The notes below the pieces were generated by a model, which saw nothing but the letters and a program-made list of their open reading frames with translations, made no database searches and had not been told where the DNA came from. The position numbers and the translations under genes are program-made. Shown in pieces: positions 1-6,514 of a stretch of 10,669 nt of DNA (position 1 is the stretch's first letter; each line of letters starts with the position of its first letter). The stretch covers positions 1-10,669 of the forward strand of contig CAJMLV010000061.1 in assembly GCA_905214345.1 (NCBI GenBank), given 5' to 3'. Source of the stretch: an uncultured bacterium (GTDB lineage Bacteria > Bacillota > Clostridia > Oscillospirales > Ruminococcaceae).

Positions 1-1353
1 CTGCCCTGCAAGATCGTCTACAAGGTCACCGCCAAGACCAACAAGGAGATTGCCGACGTGGTGCGGGAGGCCAACTATGACCCCCGCTGTGCGGGCATCA
101 TCACCTGGTGCCACACCTTCAGCCCCAGCAAGATGTGGATCAACGGCTTTGTGGACCTGCAGAAGCCCTACTGCCACTTTGCCACCCAGTATAACCGGGA
201 GATCCCCAACGAGGAGATCGACATGGACTTCATGAACCTGAACCAGGCCGCCCACGGCGACCGGGAGCACGGGTTCATCGCCGCCCGGCTGCGGATGCCC
301 CGCAAGATCATCGCCGGCTACTGGCAGGACGAGGAAGTCCAGAAGCGCCTGGGCCGCTGGATGCGTACCGCCGTGGGCGTGGCCGTCTCCCGTGACCTCA
401 AGGTCATGCGCTTCGGCGACAACATGCGGGAGGTGGCCGTCACCGAGGGCGACAAGGTGGAAGTGCAGGCTAAGCTGGGCTGGCAGGTGAACACCTGGGC
501 CGTGGGCGATCTGGTAAAGGTGATGAACGAAGTCACCGACGCCGAGATCGACGCCCTGATGGAAGTCTACCGCGCCAGCTACGAGATCGCCACCGACGAC
601 ATCGAGGCCATCCGCTACCAGGCCCGGGAGGAGATCGCCATCAAGAAGATGCTGGACGCCGAGGGCTGCAAGGCCTTCTCCAACACCTTCCAGGACCTGT
701 ACGGCATGGAACAGCTGCCGGGTCTGGCCAGCCAGCACCTGATGGCCCAGGGCTACGGCTACGGCGGTGAGGGCGACTGGAAGGTGGCCGCTATGACCGC
801 CATCCTGAAAGCCATGGGCGAGGGCGGCAACGGCTGCTCCCTCTTCATGGAGGACTACACCTACAATCTGGTGCCCGGCGCCGAGTACAGCCTGGGCGCC
901 CACATGCTGGAGGTCTGCCCCTGCTGCGCGGCGGAAAAGCCCCGCATCGAGACCCATCCCCTGGGCATCGGCATGAACGAGAAGGACCCTGCCCGTCTGG
1001 TCTTTGAGGGCAAGCCCGGCAAGGCTATCGTGGTGAGCCTTATCGACATGGGCGGCCGTCTGCGGCTGATCTGCCAGGACATCGAGTGCGTGAAGCCCAT
1101 TCTGCCCATGCCCAACCTGCCGGTAGCCCGGGTCATGTGGAAAGCCCTGCCCAGCCTGACCACCGGCGTGGAGTGCTGGATCACGGCGGGCGGCGCCCAC
1201 CACACGGTGCTGAGCTACGACGTCACCGCCGAGCAGATGCACGACTGGGCCAACATCATGGGCATTGAGTTCGTTCACATCGGCAAGGACACCACCCCCG
1301 AGGGACTGGAGCACGACCTGTTCCTGGCCGACCTTGCCTGGAAACTGAAGTGA
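1..1353 (+). CDS. araA: L-arabinose isomerase, 5' end cut by window
   Basis: Cytosolic metal-dependent isomerase that converts L-arabinose to L-ribulose, the first step of arabinose catabolism. The reading frame is open from base 1, so the gene begins upstream; about 450 codons are visible against roughly 500 in the E. coli enzyme, so some 50 N-terminal residues are missing. Family blocks run in order: HTFSPSKMWI, DMDFMNLNQAAHGDRE, RFGDNMREVAVTEGDK, VNTWAVGDLV, then the catalytic segments. The four active-site positions known in the family are present: Glu in GEGDW (bases 769-771), Glu in MEDYTYN (850-852), His in LGAHMLEVCP (901-903) and His in the GGAHHTVLS block (1198-1203). It ends eight bases before araD, so the two are almost certainly cotranscribed. 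The first in-frame ATG at base 58 is internal, because homology continues upstream of it. Identification is firm. Confidence 0.96.
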   Translation: MPCKIVYKVTAKTNKEIADVVREANYDPRCAGIITWCHTFSPSKMWINGFVDLQKPYCHFATQYNREIPNEEIDMDFMNLNQAAHGDREHGFIAARLRMPRKIIAGYWQDEEVQKRLGRWMRTAVGVAVSRDLKVMRFGDNMREVAVTEGDKVEVQAKLGWQVNTWAVGDLVKVMNEVTDAEIDALMEVYRASYEIATDDIEAIRYQAREEIAIKKMLDAEGCKAFSNTFQDLYGMEQLPGLASQHLMAQGYGYGGEGDWKVAAMTAILKAMGEGGNGCSLFMEDYTYNLVPGAEYSLGAHMLEVCPCCAAEKPRIETHPLGIGMNEKDPARLVFEGKPGKAIVVSLIDMGGRLRLICQDIECVKPILPMPNLPVARVMWKALPSLTTGVECWITAGGAHHTVLSYDVTAEQMHDWANIMGIEFVHIGKDTTPEGLEHDLFLADLAWKLK

Positions 1354-1361
1354 GGCACACT

Positions 1362-2057
1362 ATGCTGGAAGAACTGCGCAAACAGGTCTATGAGGCCAAT
1401 ATGGAACTGCCCCGCCGCAACCTCGTGACCTATACCTGGGGCAATGTATCGGGCATCGACCGGGAGAAGGGACTGGTGGTCATCAAGCCCTCTGGCGTGG
1501 AATACGACGAACTGACGCCAGAAAACCTCGTGGTACTGGATCTGGACGGCAACCGGGTGGAGGGGGAGATGAACCCCTCCAGCGATACCAAGACCCACCT
1601 GGAGCTGTACAAGGCCTTCCCCACCCTGGGCGGCATCGTCCACACCCACAGCCCCTACGCGGTGGCCTGGGCCCAGGCCGGGCGGGACATTCCCTGCTAC
1701 GGCACCACCCACGCCGACTACTTCTACGGTGCCGTGCCCTGTGCCCGCCACCTGACCAAGGCGGAACTGGACGAGGACTACGAAAAAAATACCGGCAAGG
1801 TTATCATCGAAACCTTTGCCGGCCGGAATATCGACCCCGTGGCGGTGCCCGGGGTGATCTGCCACAGCCACGGCCCCTTCACCTGGGGCAAGGACGCGGC
1901 CCAGGCCGTCTACCACGCCGTGGTGCTGGAAGAGGTGGCCAAGATGGCCCTGCTGACCCGCCAGGTGGACCCCAGCGCCGCCCCGGCTCCCCAGTACCTG
2001 CAGGACAAACATTACATGCGCAAACACGGCCCCAACGCATACTACGGGCAAAAGTAA
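1362..2057 (+). CDS. araD: L-ribulose-5-phosphate 4-epimerase
   Basis: Epimerises L-ribulose-5-phosphate to D-xylulose-5-phosphate, linking arabinose breakdown to the pentose phosphate and phosphoketolase pathways. The 231-residue length is normal for this class II aldolase/epimerase family. Zinc ligands expected from the family are visible: His94 and His96 in VHTHSPYA, and His170 in CHSHGPF. The phosphate/substrate segment KPSGVEYDEL and the SSDTKTHLELY segment (with Asp75) are also present, as is THADYFYG near residue 119. I chose ATG 1362, preceded by GTGAGG at 1350-1355, over an in-frame GTG at 1350 that overlaps the araA stop and has no better ribosome site. It lies eight bases after araA and 77 bases before the phosphoketolase. 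The gap to xfp holds a small GCAAG/CTTGC hairpin (2059-2072) without a U-tract, which I do not regard as a terminator. Confidence 0.95.
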   Translation: MLEELRKQVYEANMELPRRNLVTYTWGNVSGIDREKGLVVIKPSGVEYDELTPENLVVLDLDGNRVEGEMNPSSDTKTHLELYKAFPTLGGIVHTHSPYAVAWAQAGRDIPCYGTTHADYFYGAVPCARHLTKAELDEDYEKNTGKVIIETFAGRNIDPVAVPGVICHSHGPFTWGKDAAQAVYHAVVLEEVAKMALLTRQVDPSAAPAPQYLQDKHYMRKHGPNAYYGQK

Positions 2058-2134
2058 CGCAAGGCGTCTTGCATCCATAATTTCTGTGATTCCTTTCGTT
2101 TGCGAGGATTGGAAACCATAAGGAGGAATTGTCC

Positions 2135-4498
2135 ATGAGTCTTTCCCAAGAGGAACTCCAGCGCATAAACGCCTACTGGAGAGCATCCAACTATCTGGCG
2201 GCGGGCCAGCTCTACCTGCTGGATAACCCCCTGCTGCGCCGCCCCCTGACCCGGGACGACGTGAAAAAGAAGATCGTGGGCCACTGGGGCACCGTGCCCG
2301 GCCAGAACTTCGTGTATGTGCACCTGAACCGGGTCATCAAGAAGTATGACCAGGATATGATCCTCATCTCCGGCCCGGGCCATGGCGGCAACTTCTTTGT
2401 AGCCAACGCCTACCTGGACGGCACCTACAGCGAGGTGTACCCCAACATCAGCCGGGACGAGGAAGGCATGAAACGGCTGTTCAAGCAGTTCAGCTTCCCC
2501 GGCGGCATCTCCAGCCATGTGGCGCCCGAAACACCCGGCTCCATCAACGAGGGCGGCGAACTGGGCTACTCCATCGCCCATGCTTTTGGCGCTGTCTTCG
2601 ATAACCCCGACCTGATCTGCGCGGTCACCGTGGGCGACGGCGAAGCCGAGACCGGCCCCCTGGCCACCAGCTGGCAGTCCAACAAGTTCCTGAACGCCAA
2701 GGGTGACGGCGCTGTGCTGCCCATTCTGCACCTGAACGGCTACAAGATCTCCAACCCCACGGTGTTTGGCCGCATGACCCATGAAGAGATCGAGCATTTC
2801 TTCCTGGGGTGCTCCTGGAAGCCCTACTTTGTGGAGGGCGACGACCCCATGACCATGCACGCCAAGATGGCCGAAACCCTGGATGCCGTCATCGAGGAAA
2901 TTCACGACATCCAGCGCCGCGCCCACGCAGGGGAAGAGATGGGCCATATCCTGTGGCCCATGATCGTGCTGCGCACCCCCAAGGGCTGGACCGGCCCCAA
3001 AGTGGTGGACGGCAAGACCATCGAGGGCACCTTCCGCGCCCATCAGGTCCCCATCGACATCACGGTGGGTACCCCCAACCAGGAAGAACACCTCAAGCAG
3101 ATCGAGGAATGGCTGCGCAGCTACCATCCCGAGGAACTGTTTGATGAGAACGGCACCCTGATCCCCGAACTGCAGGAACTGGCCCCCAAGGGCGACCGCC
3201 GCATTGCGGCCAACCCCCATGCCAACGGCGGCAAGCTGCTGCGGGACCTGCGCACGCCGGACTTCAAGGATTATGCCGTCGATCTGCCCGCCCCCGGCAG
3301 CGTCGAGAAGCAGGATATGATCGAACTGGGCGGCTACATCCGCGACCTGTTCAAGCTCAACGCCGAAGCAAAGAATTTCCGAATCTTCGGACCGGATGAG
3401 ACCATGTCCAACCGTCTGTACAAGTGCTTCGAAGCCACCAACCGCGACTGGAACTCCACCACCGTGGAAGGGGACGAGTTCCTGGCCCAGGACGGCCGCA
3501 TCATGGACTCCATGCTGTCCGAGCACCTGTGCGAAGGCTGGCTGGAAGGCTATCTGCTCACTGGCCGCCACGGCTTCTTTGCCTCCTACGAGAGCTTCAT
3601 CCGGGTGGTGGACTCCATGGTGGCCCAGCATGCCAAGTGGCTCAAGGTCTGCAACCAGCTGCCCTGGCGCCAGAGCATCGCTTCGCTGAACCTGATCCTC
3701 TCCTCCAACGTGTGGCAGCAGGACCACAACGGCTACACCCACCAGGACCCCGGTTTCCTGGACCATATCGCCAACAAGAAGGCCGACGTGGTGCGCCTGT
3801 ACCTGCCGCCGGATGCCAACTGCCTGCTCTCCTGCTTTGACCACTGCATCCGCAGCCGTGATTATGTCAACGTGCTGGTCACCTCCAAGCATCCCCGGCC
3901 CCAGTGGCTGACCATGGAGCAGGCGGTCAAGCACTGCACCCAGGGCGTCGGCATCTGGGAGTGGGCTTCCAACGATGCCGGCCAGGAACCCGACGTGGTC
4001 ATGGCCTGCTGCGGCGACACCCCCACGCTGGAGACGCTGGCCGCTGTCAGCATCCTGCGCAAGGCCCTGCCGGAACTGAAGATCCGGGTGGTCAACGTGG
4101 TGGACCTGATGAAGCTGGAGCCTGCCACCAAACATCCCCACGGTCTCACCGACGCCGACTACGACGCCCTGTTCACAAAGGACAAGCCCATCATCTTTGC
4201 GTTCCACGGCTATCCCACCCTCATTCATGAGCTGACCTACGACCGTGTCAACCGTAACCTGAGCGTGCACGGTTACCAAGAGGAGGGCACCATCACCACG
4301 CCCTTCGACATGCGCGTGCAGAACGAGATCGACCGTTTCCATCTGGTCAAGGATGCCATCCAGCATCTGCCCCAGCTGGGCAACCGTGGTGCGTACCTCA
4401 TCCAGCAGATGAACGACAAGCTGGTGGAACACAAGAACTACATCCACGAAGTGGGCCAGGACCTGCCCGAGATCCTGGACTGGAAGTGGGAGTCCTGA
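2135..4498 (+). CDS. xfp: Xylulose-5-phosphate/fructose-6-phosphate phosphoketolase
   Basis: Thiamine-diphosphate enzyme that cleaves xylulose-5-phosphate (and in many members fructose-6-phosphate) with inorganic phosphate to acetyl-phosphate and an aldose phosphate (glyceraldehyde-3-phosphate or erythrose-4-phosphate). The 787-residue product is full length. Visible signatures: SGPGHGG at residues 79-85, GGISSHVAPETPGS from about 123, and the diphosphate/Mg-binding GDGEAETGPLATSW at 167-180. Substrate-site histidines are expected at His50, His83 and His128 by comparison with bifidobacterial phosphoketolase. Later blocks such as GPDETMSNRL, GRHGFFASYESF and SNVWQQDHNGYTHQDPGF belong to the middle and C-terminal XFP domains. 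A strong AGGAGG at 2121-2126 sits eight bases before ATG 2135, which decides against an in-frame TTG at 2129. Placed after araA-araD, it would consume the xylulose-5-phosphate they make and give acetyl-phosphate for ATP and acetate. Substrate preference (X5P only or dual) cannot be read from sequence alone. Confidence 0.97.
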   Translation: MSLSQEELQRINAYWRASNYLAAGQLYLLDNPLLRRPLTRDDVKKKIVGHWGTVPGQNFVYVHLNRVIKKYDQDMILISGPGHGGNFFVANAYLDGTYSEVYPNISRDEEGMKRLFKQFSFPGGISSHVAPETPGSINEGGELGYSIAHAFGAVFDNPDLICAVTVGDGEAETGPLATSWQSNKFLNAKGDGAVLPILHLNGYKISNPTVFGRMTHEEIEHFFLGCSWKPYFVEGDDPMTMHAKMAETLDAVIEEIHDIQRRAHAGEEMGHILWPMIVLRTPKGWTGPKVVDGKTIEGTFRAHQVPIDITVGTPNQEEHLKQIEEWLRSYHPEELFDENGTLIPELQELAPKGDRRIAANPHANGGKLLRDLRTPDFKDYAVDLPAPGSVEKQDMIELGGYIRDLFKLNAEAKNFRIFGPDETMSNRLYKCFEATNRDWNSTTVEGDEFLAQDGRIMDSMLSEHLCEGWLEGYLLTGRHGFFASYESFIRVVDSMVAQHAKWLKVCNQLPWRQSIASLNLILSSNVWQQDHNGYTHQDPGFLDHIANKKADVVRLYLPPDANCLLSCFDHCIRSRDYVNVLVTSKHPRPQWLTMEQAVKHCTQGVGIWEWASNDAGQEPDVVMACCGDTPTLETLAAVSILRKALPELKIRVVNVVDLMKLEPATKHPHGLTDADYDALFTKDKPIIFAFHGYPTLIHELTYDRVNRNLSVHGYQEEGTITTPFDMRVQNEIDRFHLVKDAIQHLPQLGNRGAYLIQQMNDKLVEHKNYIHEVGQDLPEILDWKWES

Positions 4499-4561
4499 GC
4501 CAAGCGGCCTCCCTTGAGAACGCCGACAGCTGAAATTTACAATATAACATCCTGAACCAAT

Positions 4562-4597
4562 AACCGCGCCGGGTAAGATAAAACCGGCGCGGTTTTA
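4562..4597 (+). terminator. Intrinsic terminator of the araA-araD-xfp operon
   Basis: A perfect 11-bp GC-rich stem, AACCGCGCCGG (4562-4572) with CCGGCGCGGTT (4584-4594), encloses an 11-base loop and runs into TTTT (4593-4596). It lies 64 bases after the xfp stop codon and marks the end of the chromosomal operon. Because A-rich sequence lies inside the loop and not before the left arm, it should act mainly on + strand transcripts. Confidence 0.9.
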
Positions 4598-4720
4598 TGT
4601 TTCGTGATTTGGATCACTGTAAGTATAAATAACTGCCCAGGGGGGCGAACGGACAAGATTTTTAAATCGCTCAAGTATGGAAAATAATTTGAAGCGAGAA
4701 ACATTTTCAAGGATGGCAAC
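4598..4720. other. Non-coding junction zone between chromosomal operon and mobile genes
   Basis: This 123-base stretch separates the xfp terminator from the KTR gene and spans the change from GC-rich to AT-rich sequence. It holds a short hairpin, GTGAT (4604-4608) with ATCAC (4613-4617), and a small palindrome-like GATTTTTAAATC near 4657. There is also the ribosome site of the next gene (AAGGAT at 4709-4714). I see no convincing promoter or attachment core. Confidence 0.35.
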
Positions 4721-4924
4721 GTGAAAAATCTGATAAACAAGAAATTGACGGATAAAGATGAGATCAGATCAGCATGGGTACTATGTCCATTTTGTCAGGC
4801 GAAAACTAAGACTAAAATACTTGATGATTCTATTCTTCTTCGTTTTCCGCTCTACTGCCCCCGATGCAAAAAGGAAATGAAGGTAGATGTCATCCAAGGA
4901 ATAATTTATTTCTGTTCTCAGTAA
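4721..4924 (+). CDS. Cysteine-rich KTR-family protein (Tn916 Orf6-like)
   Basis: A 67-residue protein whose core, WVLCPFCQAKTKTK...FPLYCPRCKKE, matches the cysteine-rich KTR family found in Tn916-type conjugative transposons (Orf6, next to tet(M)). Two CPxC knuckles, CPFC and CPRC, should form a zinc ribbon. The usual KTR tripeptide is KTK here, a mild variant. The start is GTG 4721 with AAGGAT at 4709-4714 six bases upstream; no ATG gives a comparable product. The N-terminal extension of about 18 residues before the core, rich in Lys and Asp, is longer than in the Tn916 copy as I recall it. The molecular function of the family is not established. Its 3' end overlaps the convergent XRE gene by 35 bases, and a terminator follows directly. 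The AT-rich codon use contrasts with the operon on its left. Confidence 0.85.
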   Translation: MKNLINKKLTDKDEIRSAWVLCPFCQAKTKTKILDDSILLRFPLYCPRCKKEMKVDVIQGIIYFCSQ

Positions 4925-5336
4925 AAGAAGCAAAAGGTAAGACCCGCTTTTCGAATGTGTGAAAAACGGGTCTTTCTTTATACGGTCTGAACCTCACCAA
5001 CCGAGTCTTTTTTCTAGTGTGAATTAAGATTTCACGGTTAATGGAAAGCAGCATCTCAAGTTCATCTTGTGTACAAGTGTCGATTAAATGATGAAATTGT
5101 TCCTGCAGATTAGAGGTGTCTCCATGCCCAGGGAAGAAAACATCGTTGACATTGATGCCTAAGTAACGGAACAGTAAATAGATGGATTCGAATTCTGGGT
5201 TGGCAATACCACGTTCAATATTGGAAATTGATTTTCCTGTGACACCGATGTGTTCTGCTAACTCGTCCTGCGTCAAGCCGTGAGCGATACGCGCAGCTTG
5301 AACAATAGATGCGAGATTTTCGGAAAATTCGTACAA
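4890..5336 (-). CDS. XRE-family helix-turn-helix regulator (Tn916 Orf9-like position)
   Basis: A 148-residue cytosolic DNA-binding protein, likely a repressor. The Cro/CI-type helix-turn-helix spans residues 7-61: IVQAARIAHGLTQDELAEHI, then VTGKSISNIERGIANPEFE and YLGINVNDVFFP, all typical. A helical region with QDELEMLLSINREI (90-103) follows, similar to the C-terminal part of Tn916 Orf9-type regulators. The start is TTG at 5336, supported by GGGGTGA eight bases upstream on the minus strand. Residues from about 113 onward are read through the KTR terminator stem and into the 3' end of the KTR gene. They look like tail sequence gained by loss of an earlier stop and not a conserved domain. Its position, convergent with a KTR gene, is that of orf9 relative to orf6 in Tn916. 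It probably controls the promoter region at 5340-5420. Confidence 0.82.
   Translation of the reverse strand: MYEFSENLASIVQAARIAHGLTQDELAEHIGVTGKSISNIERGIANPEFESIYLLFRYLGINVNDVFFPGHGDTSNLQEQFHHLIDTCTQDELEMLLSINREILIHTRKKTRLVRFRPYKERPVFHTFEKRVLPFASFTENRNKLFLG
4939..4979 (+). terminator. Intrinsic terminator after the KTR gene
   Basis: AAGACCCG (4939-4946) pairs with CGGGTCTT (4967-4974). After one mismatch the stem continues with TTTTC (4948-4952) against GAAAA (4961-4965), then the T-rich tail TTTCTTTA. The orientation fits termination of the KTR transcript 15 bases after its stop. The stem lies inside the 3' end of the opposite-strand XRE reading frame. Confidence 0.75.
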
Positions 5337-5387
5337 TTCTGTTCACCCCAAAATAAGCACTTTCGATATTTTACGAGTTACGAATAT

Positions 5388-5416
5388 ATTGTATAGGTGT
5401 CGAAAATAGAGTTGAA
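5388..5416 (-). promoter_or_regulatory. Possible promoter and operator of the XRE regulator
   Basis: On the minus strand, TTCAAC (5411-5416) and TACAAT (5388-5393) are separated by exactly 17 bases, a sigma-A-like arrangement with a weak -35 and a good -10. The segment lies within repeated CGA-containing motifs. TTTCGA (5361-5366) is the inverse of TCGAAA (5400-5405), and TTACGA occurs twice between them. Such symmetry over a promoter would suit binding by the XRE protein. This is a visual match only. Confidence 0.35.
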
Positions 5417-5473
5417 CGAATTATATTTCTATATTTTTCCTAAAAATAATTACATGAAAGAAGAAAGGTGGCT

Positions 5474-5530
5474 GTGACAAAACATTTTGTTTTACAAGAA
5501 ATCATTAAACTAATAAACATTTTTACCTGA
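5474..5530 (+). CDS. Possible 18-residue leader peptide
   Basis: GTG 5474 follows AAAGGTGG (5464-5471) at close spacing and opens a short frame, MTKHFVLQEIIKLINIFT, ending at TGA 5528-5530. An alternative frame from ATG 5454 gives only seven residues. Its interest is positional: two hairpins follow directly, the second with the form of an intrinsic terminator, as in translational or ribosome-stalling attenuators. I do not recognise the peptide. It may be chance, since the spacing between ribosome site and start is short. Confidence 0.3.
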   Translation: MTKHFVLQEIIKLINIFT

Positions 5531-5551
5531 TGTCTTTACTCATTCGAGTGT

Positions 5552-5579
5552 GGCAATAGAAAAATATTTCTACCTTGCC
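5552..5579 (+). promoter_or_regulatory. Hairpin upstream of terminator, attenuator candidate
   Basis: GGCAATAGAAA (5552-5562) pairs with TTTCTA (5567-5572) and TTGCC (5575-5579). It has an AATA loop and a two-base CC bulge. It ends three bases before the terminator stem at 5583, so the two hairpins stand in tandem like the pause and terminator hairpins of an attenuator. Confidence 0.45.
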
Positions 5580-5582
5580 TTC

Positions 5583-5631
5583 AAGAGCAGAAAAAGGGTA
5601 CATGATTATACCTGTTTTTCTGCTCTTTTTG
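5583..5631 (+). terminator. Strong intrinsic terminator in the leader region
   Basis: A perfect 13-bp stem, AAGAGCAGAAAAA (5583-5595) with TTTTTCTGCTCTT (5615-5627), is extended inward by GGTA/TACC (5597-5600 with 5609-5612) and followed by TTT within a run of five T. No ordinary gene precedes it on the + strand, so it more likely regulates downstream transcription (HTH gene at 5789) than ends an upstream message. On the minus strand it could also end a leftward transcript, because the A-run before the left arm would become a T-run there. Confidence 0.75.
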
Positions 5632-5703
5632 CTTTTGTACGAAACTGTCGTTCGCCACCGTAATGAACTTTTCCTGAATCAAAAGGAAAGGTGATGTGTG
5701 AAC

Positions 5704-5823
5704 GTGAAAATTTATTTTTTAAATAGTAAGGTTTATTTCCTATTTAACCATTACGATAGAGACAGGGCAAAGGAAGGGAGGTGGTGCGGTGGATGCAATG
5801 GAGCGTCGATGCCAGATCATTGA
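5704..5823 (+). CDS. Possible 39-residue small ORF upstream of the HTH gene
   Basis: GTG 5704 lies ten bases after AGGTG (5689-5693). It opens a 39-codon frame starting KIYFLNSKVYFLFNHYDRDR, ending at TGA 5821-5823 and overlapping the first 35 bases of the HTH gene in another frame. The first half is aromatic and basic; the second half is forced to encode the ribosome site of the HTH gene. It could be a real small protein or a coupling leader. A competing ten-codon frame starts at ATG 5694. Without homologues this stays weak. Confidence 0.25.
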   Translation: MKIYFLNSKVYFLFNHYDRDRAKEGRWCGGCNGASMPDH

Positions 5824-6115
5824 AATCCTTTGCGATGCAAAAATGTGTGTTAAAATGCGCGATCTGGCTTCCCGGTTCAATGTGTCCGTTCGCACTATCA
5901 GAACTGATGTTGATTTCCTATCTGTTACATACCCGATTGAAACAACAAGAGGGCGCTACAACGGTGGTATCAGCTTTATAGAAGGGTATAGCCCTAGAAA
6001 AGCTAGGCTTACTCCTGTTCAGCGAGATTTTCTTTATCGTGTTATGAAATTGGTATCGAAGTCGGATCAGGAAATCGTACAGAGCATCCTTCATGATTTT
6101 GCCTTTATGCAGTAG
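5789..6115 (+). CDS. Small HTH_11/DeoR-type DNA-binding protein
   Basis: A 108-residue protein with an N-terminal winged helix-turn-helix. ERRCQIIEILCDAK is the first helix, and VKMRDLASRFNVSVRTIRTDVDFLS (about residues 22-46) is a classic DeoR/HTH_11 recognition unit. The wing, TTRGRYNGGISF, follows. The remaining half, ending in QEIVQSILHDFA, resembles short HTH proteins common in clostridial mobile elements, which lack the sugar-binding domain of true DeoR repressors. The start is GTG 5789 after GGGAGG at 5777-5782; ATG 5798 is possible but too far from that site. It is transcribed toward the structured RNA and helicase block, and I infer that it regulates element genes. Codon use is AT-richer than that of the xfp operon. 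A 13-base palindrome (6109-6121) spans its TAG stop. Confidence 0.85.
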   Translation: MDAMERRCQIIEILCDAKMCVKMRDLASRFNVSVRTIRTDVDFLSVTYPIETTRGRYNGGISFIEGYSPRKARLTPVQRDFLYRVMKLVSKSDQEIVQSILHDFAFMQ

Positions 6116-6139
6116 TACTGCCTGAACCTTGACAATTGA

Positions 6140-6460
6140 ATACTCAGCACGGAGGTACGTTCCCGGAGCAGGAAGCGATGTAAGGGAAGCGCCAGGACGT
6201 ACAAGCTCATACCCGGCAAGGTGGCGAGATTGTACCGAGCGATCCATTCTACTGAAAAAGCAGCGAGAGCTGCTTCGCCATGATCTGCATGGGAGATAAT
6301 GATACCCTGTTTGCCCCGCACATCAGACGGGGTGGCCGACCTTGGGTTGCAATCCTTAGACCCCTGGAACGCCAGTGAAAGTTGCGCAAGCGGCTGCCTA
6401 ACGAAAGTGAACCGTGTTCCCAAGTGCCAGGGGGCGAGCTGCAAATATGGCATTTCTGCA
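6140..6460 (+). ncRNA. Candidate structured non-coding RNA or long regulatory leader
   Basis: This stretch has no good reading frame but many mutually compatible helices. GTACGT-CC (6155-6163, one bulge) pairs with GGACGTAC (6195-6202). AAGCAGC-GAGA-GCTGCTT (6258-6275) and AGTTGC-GCAA-GCGGCT (6380-6395) are hairpins closed by GNRA loops. CCATG/CATGG (6278-6292) and CCCCG/CGGGG (6314-6332) are further hairpins. CTTGGG (6341-6346) can pair with CCCAAG (6419-6424), while CCCCTGG (6361-6367) can pair with CCAGGGG (6427-6433); these two cross, as in a pseudoknot. TGCAAAT/ATTT-TGCA (6440-6460) follows. A terminator lies about 55 bases downstream. I do not recognise a named RNA class and found no riboswitch, tmRNA, RNase P or intron core signature. 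The boundaries are approximate. Confidence 0.55.
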
Positions 6461-6481
6461 TGTTATTCTCTTTTCTTCTGA

Positions 6482-6507
6482 ACATCAACAACCCCATGTG
6501 TTGATGT
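6482..6507 (+). repeat. Inverted repeat between the structured region and the terminator
   Basis: ACATCAACA (6482-6490) and TGTTGATGT (6499-6507) form a perfect 9-bp stem around an eight-base loop. No T-run follows, so it is not a classic terminator. It could be the last helix of the structured RNA, a protein-binding operator, or an element-end repeat. Confidence 0.6.
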
Positions 6508-6514
6508 CAAACCC

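Noticed and set aside
2059..2072. GCAAG/CTTGC hairpin between araD and xfp as a terminator
   Set aside because: The stem has five pairs and no T-run follows.
1275..2186. 303-codon open frame on the minus strand opposite araD
   Set aside because: It overlaps the whole of araD, shows the same low-complexity composition and has no ribosome site.
2042..4447. 801-codon open frame on the minus strand opposite xfp
   Set aside because: It is a shadow of GC-rich codon bias: composition is skewed to Val, Gly and His, no domain is visible, and the + strand gene is certain.
6109..6121. 13-base palindrome over the HTH stop codon
   Set aside because: Short, with no flanking signal; this could be chance.
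6129..6156. TTGACA at 6129-6134 as a -35 box for the structured RNA
   Set aside because: At 16-18 bases downstream there is no -10-like hexamer; it may still be part of a promoter, but it cannot be supported.
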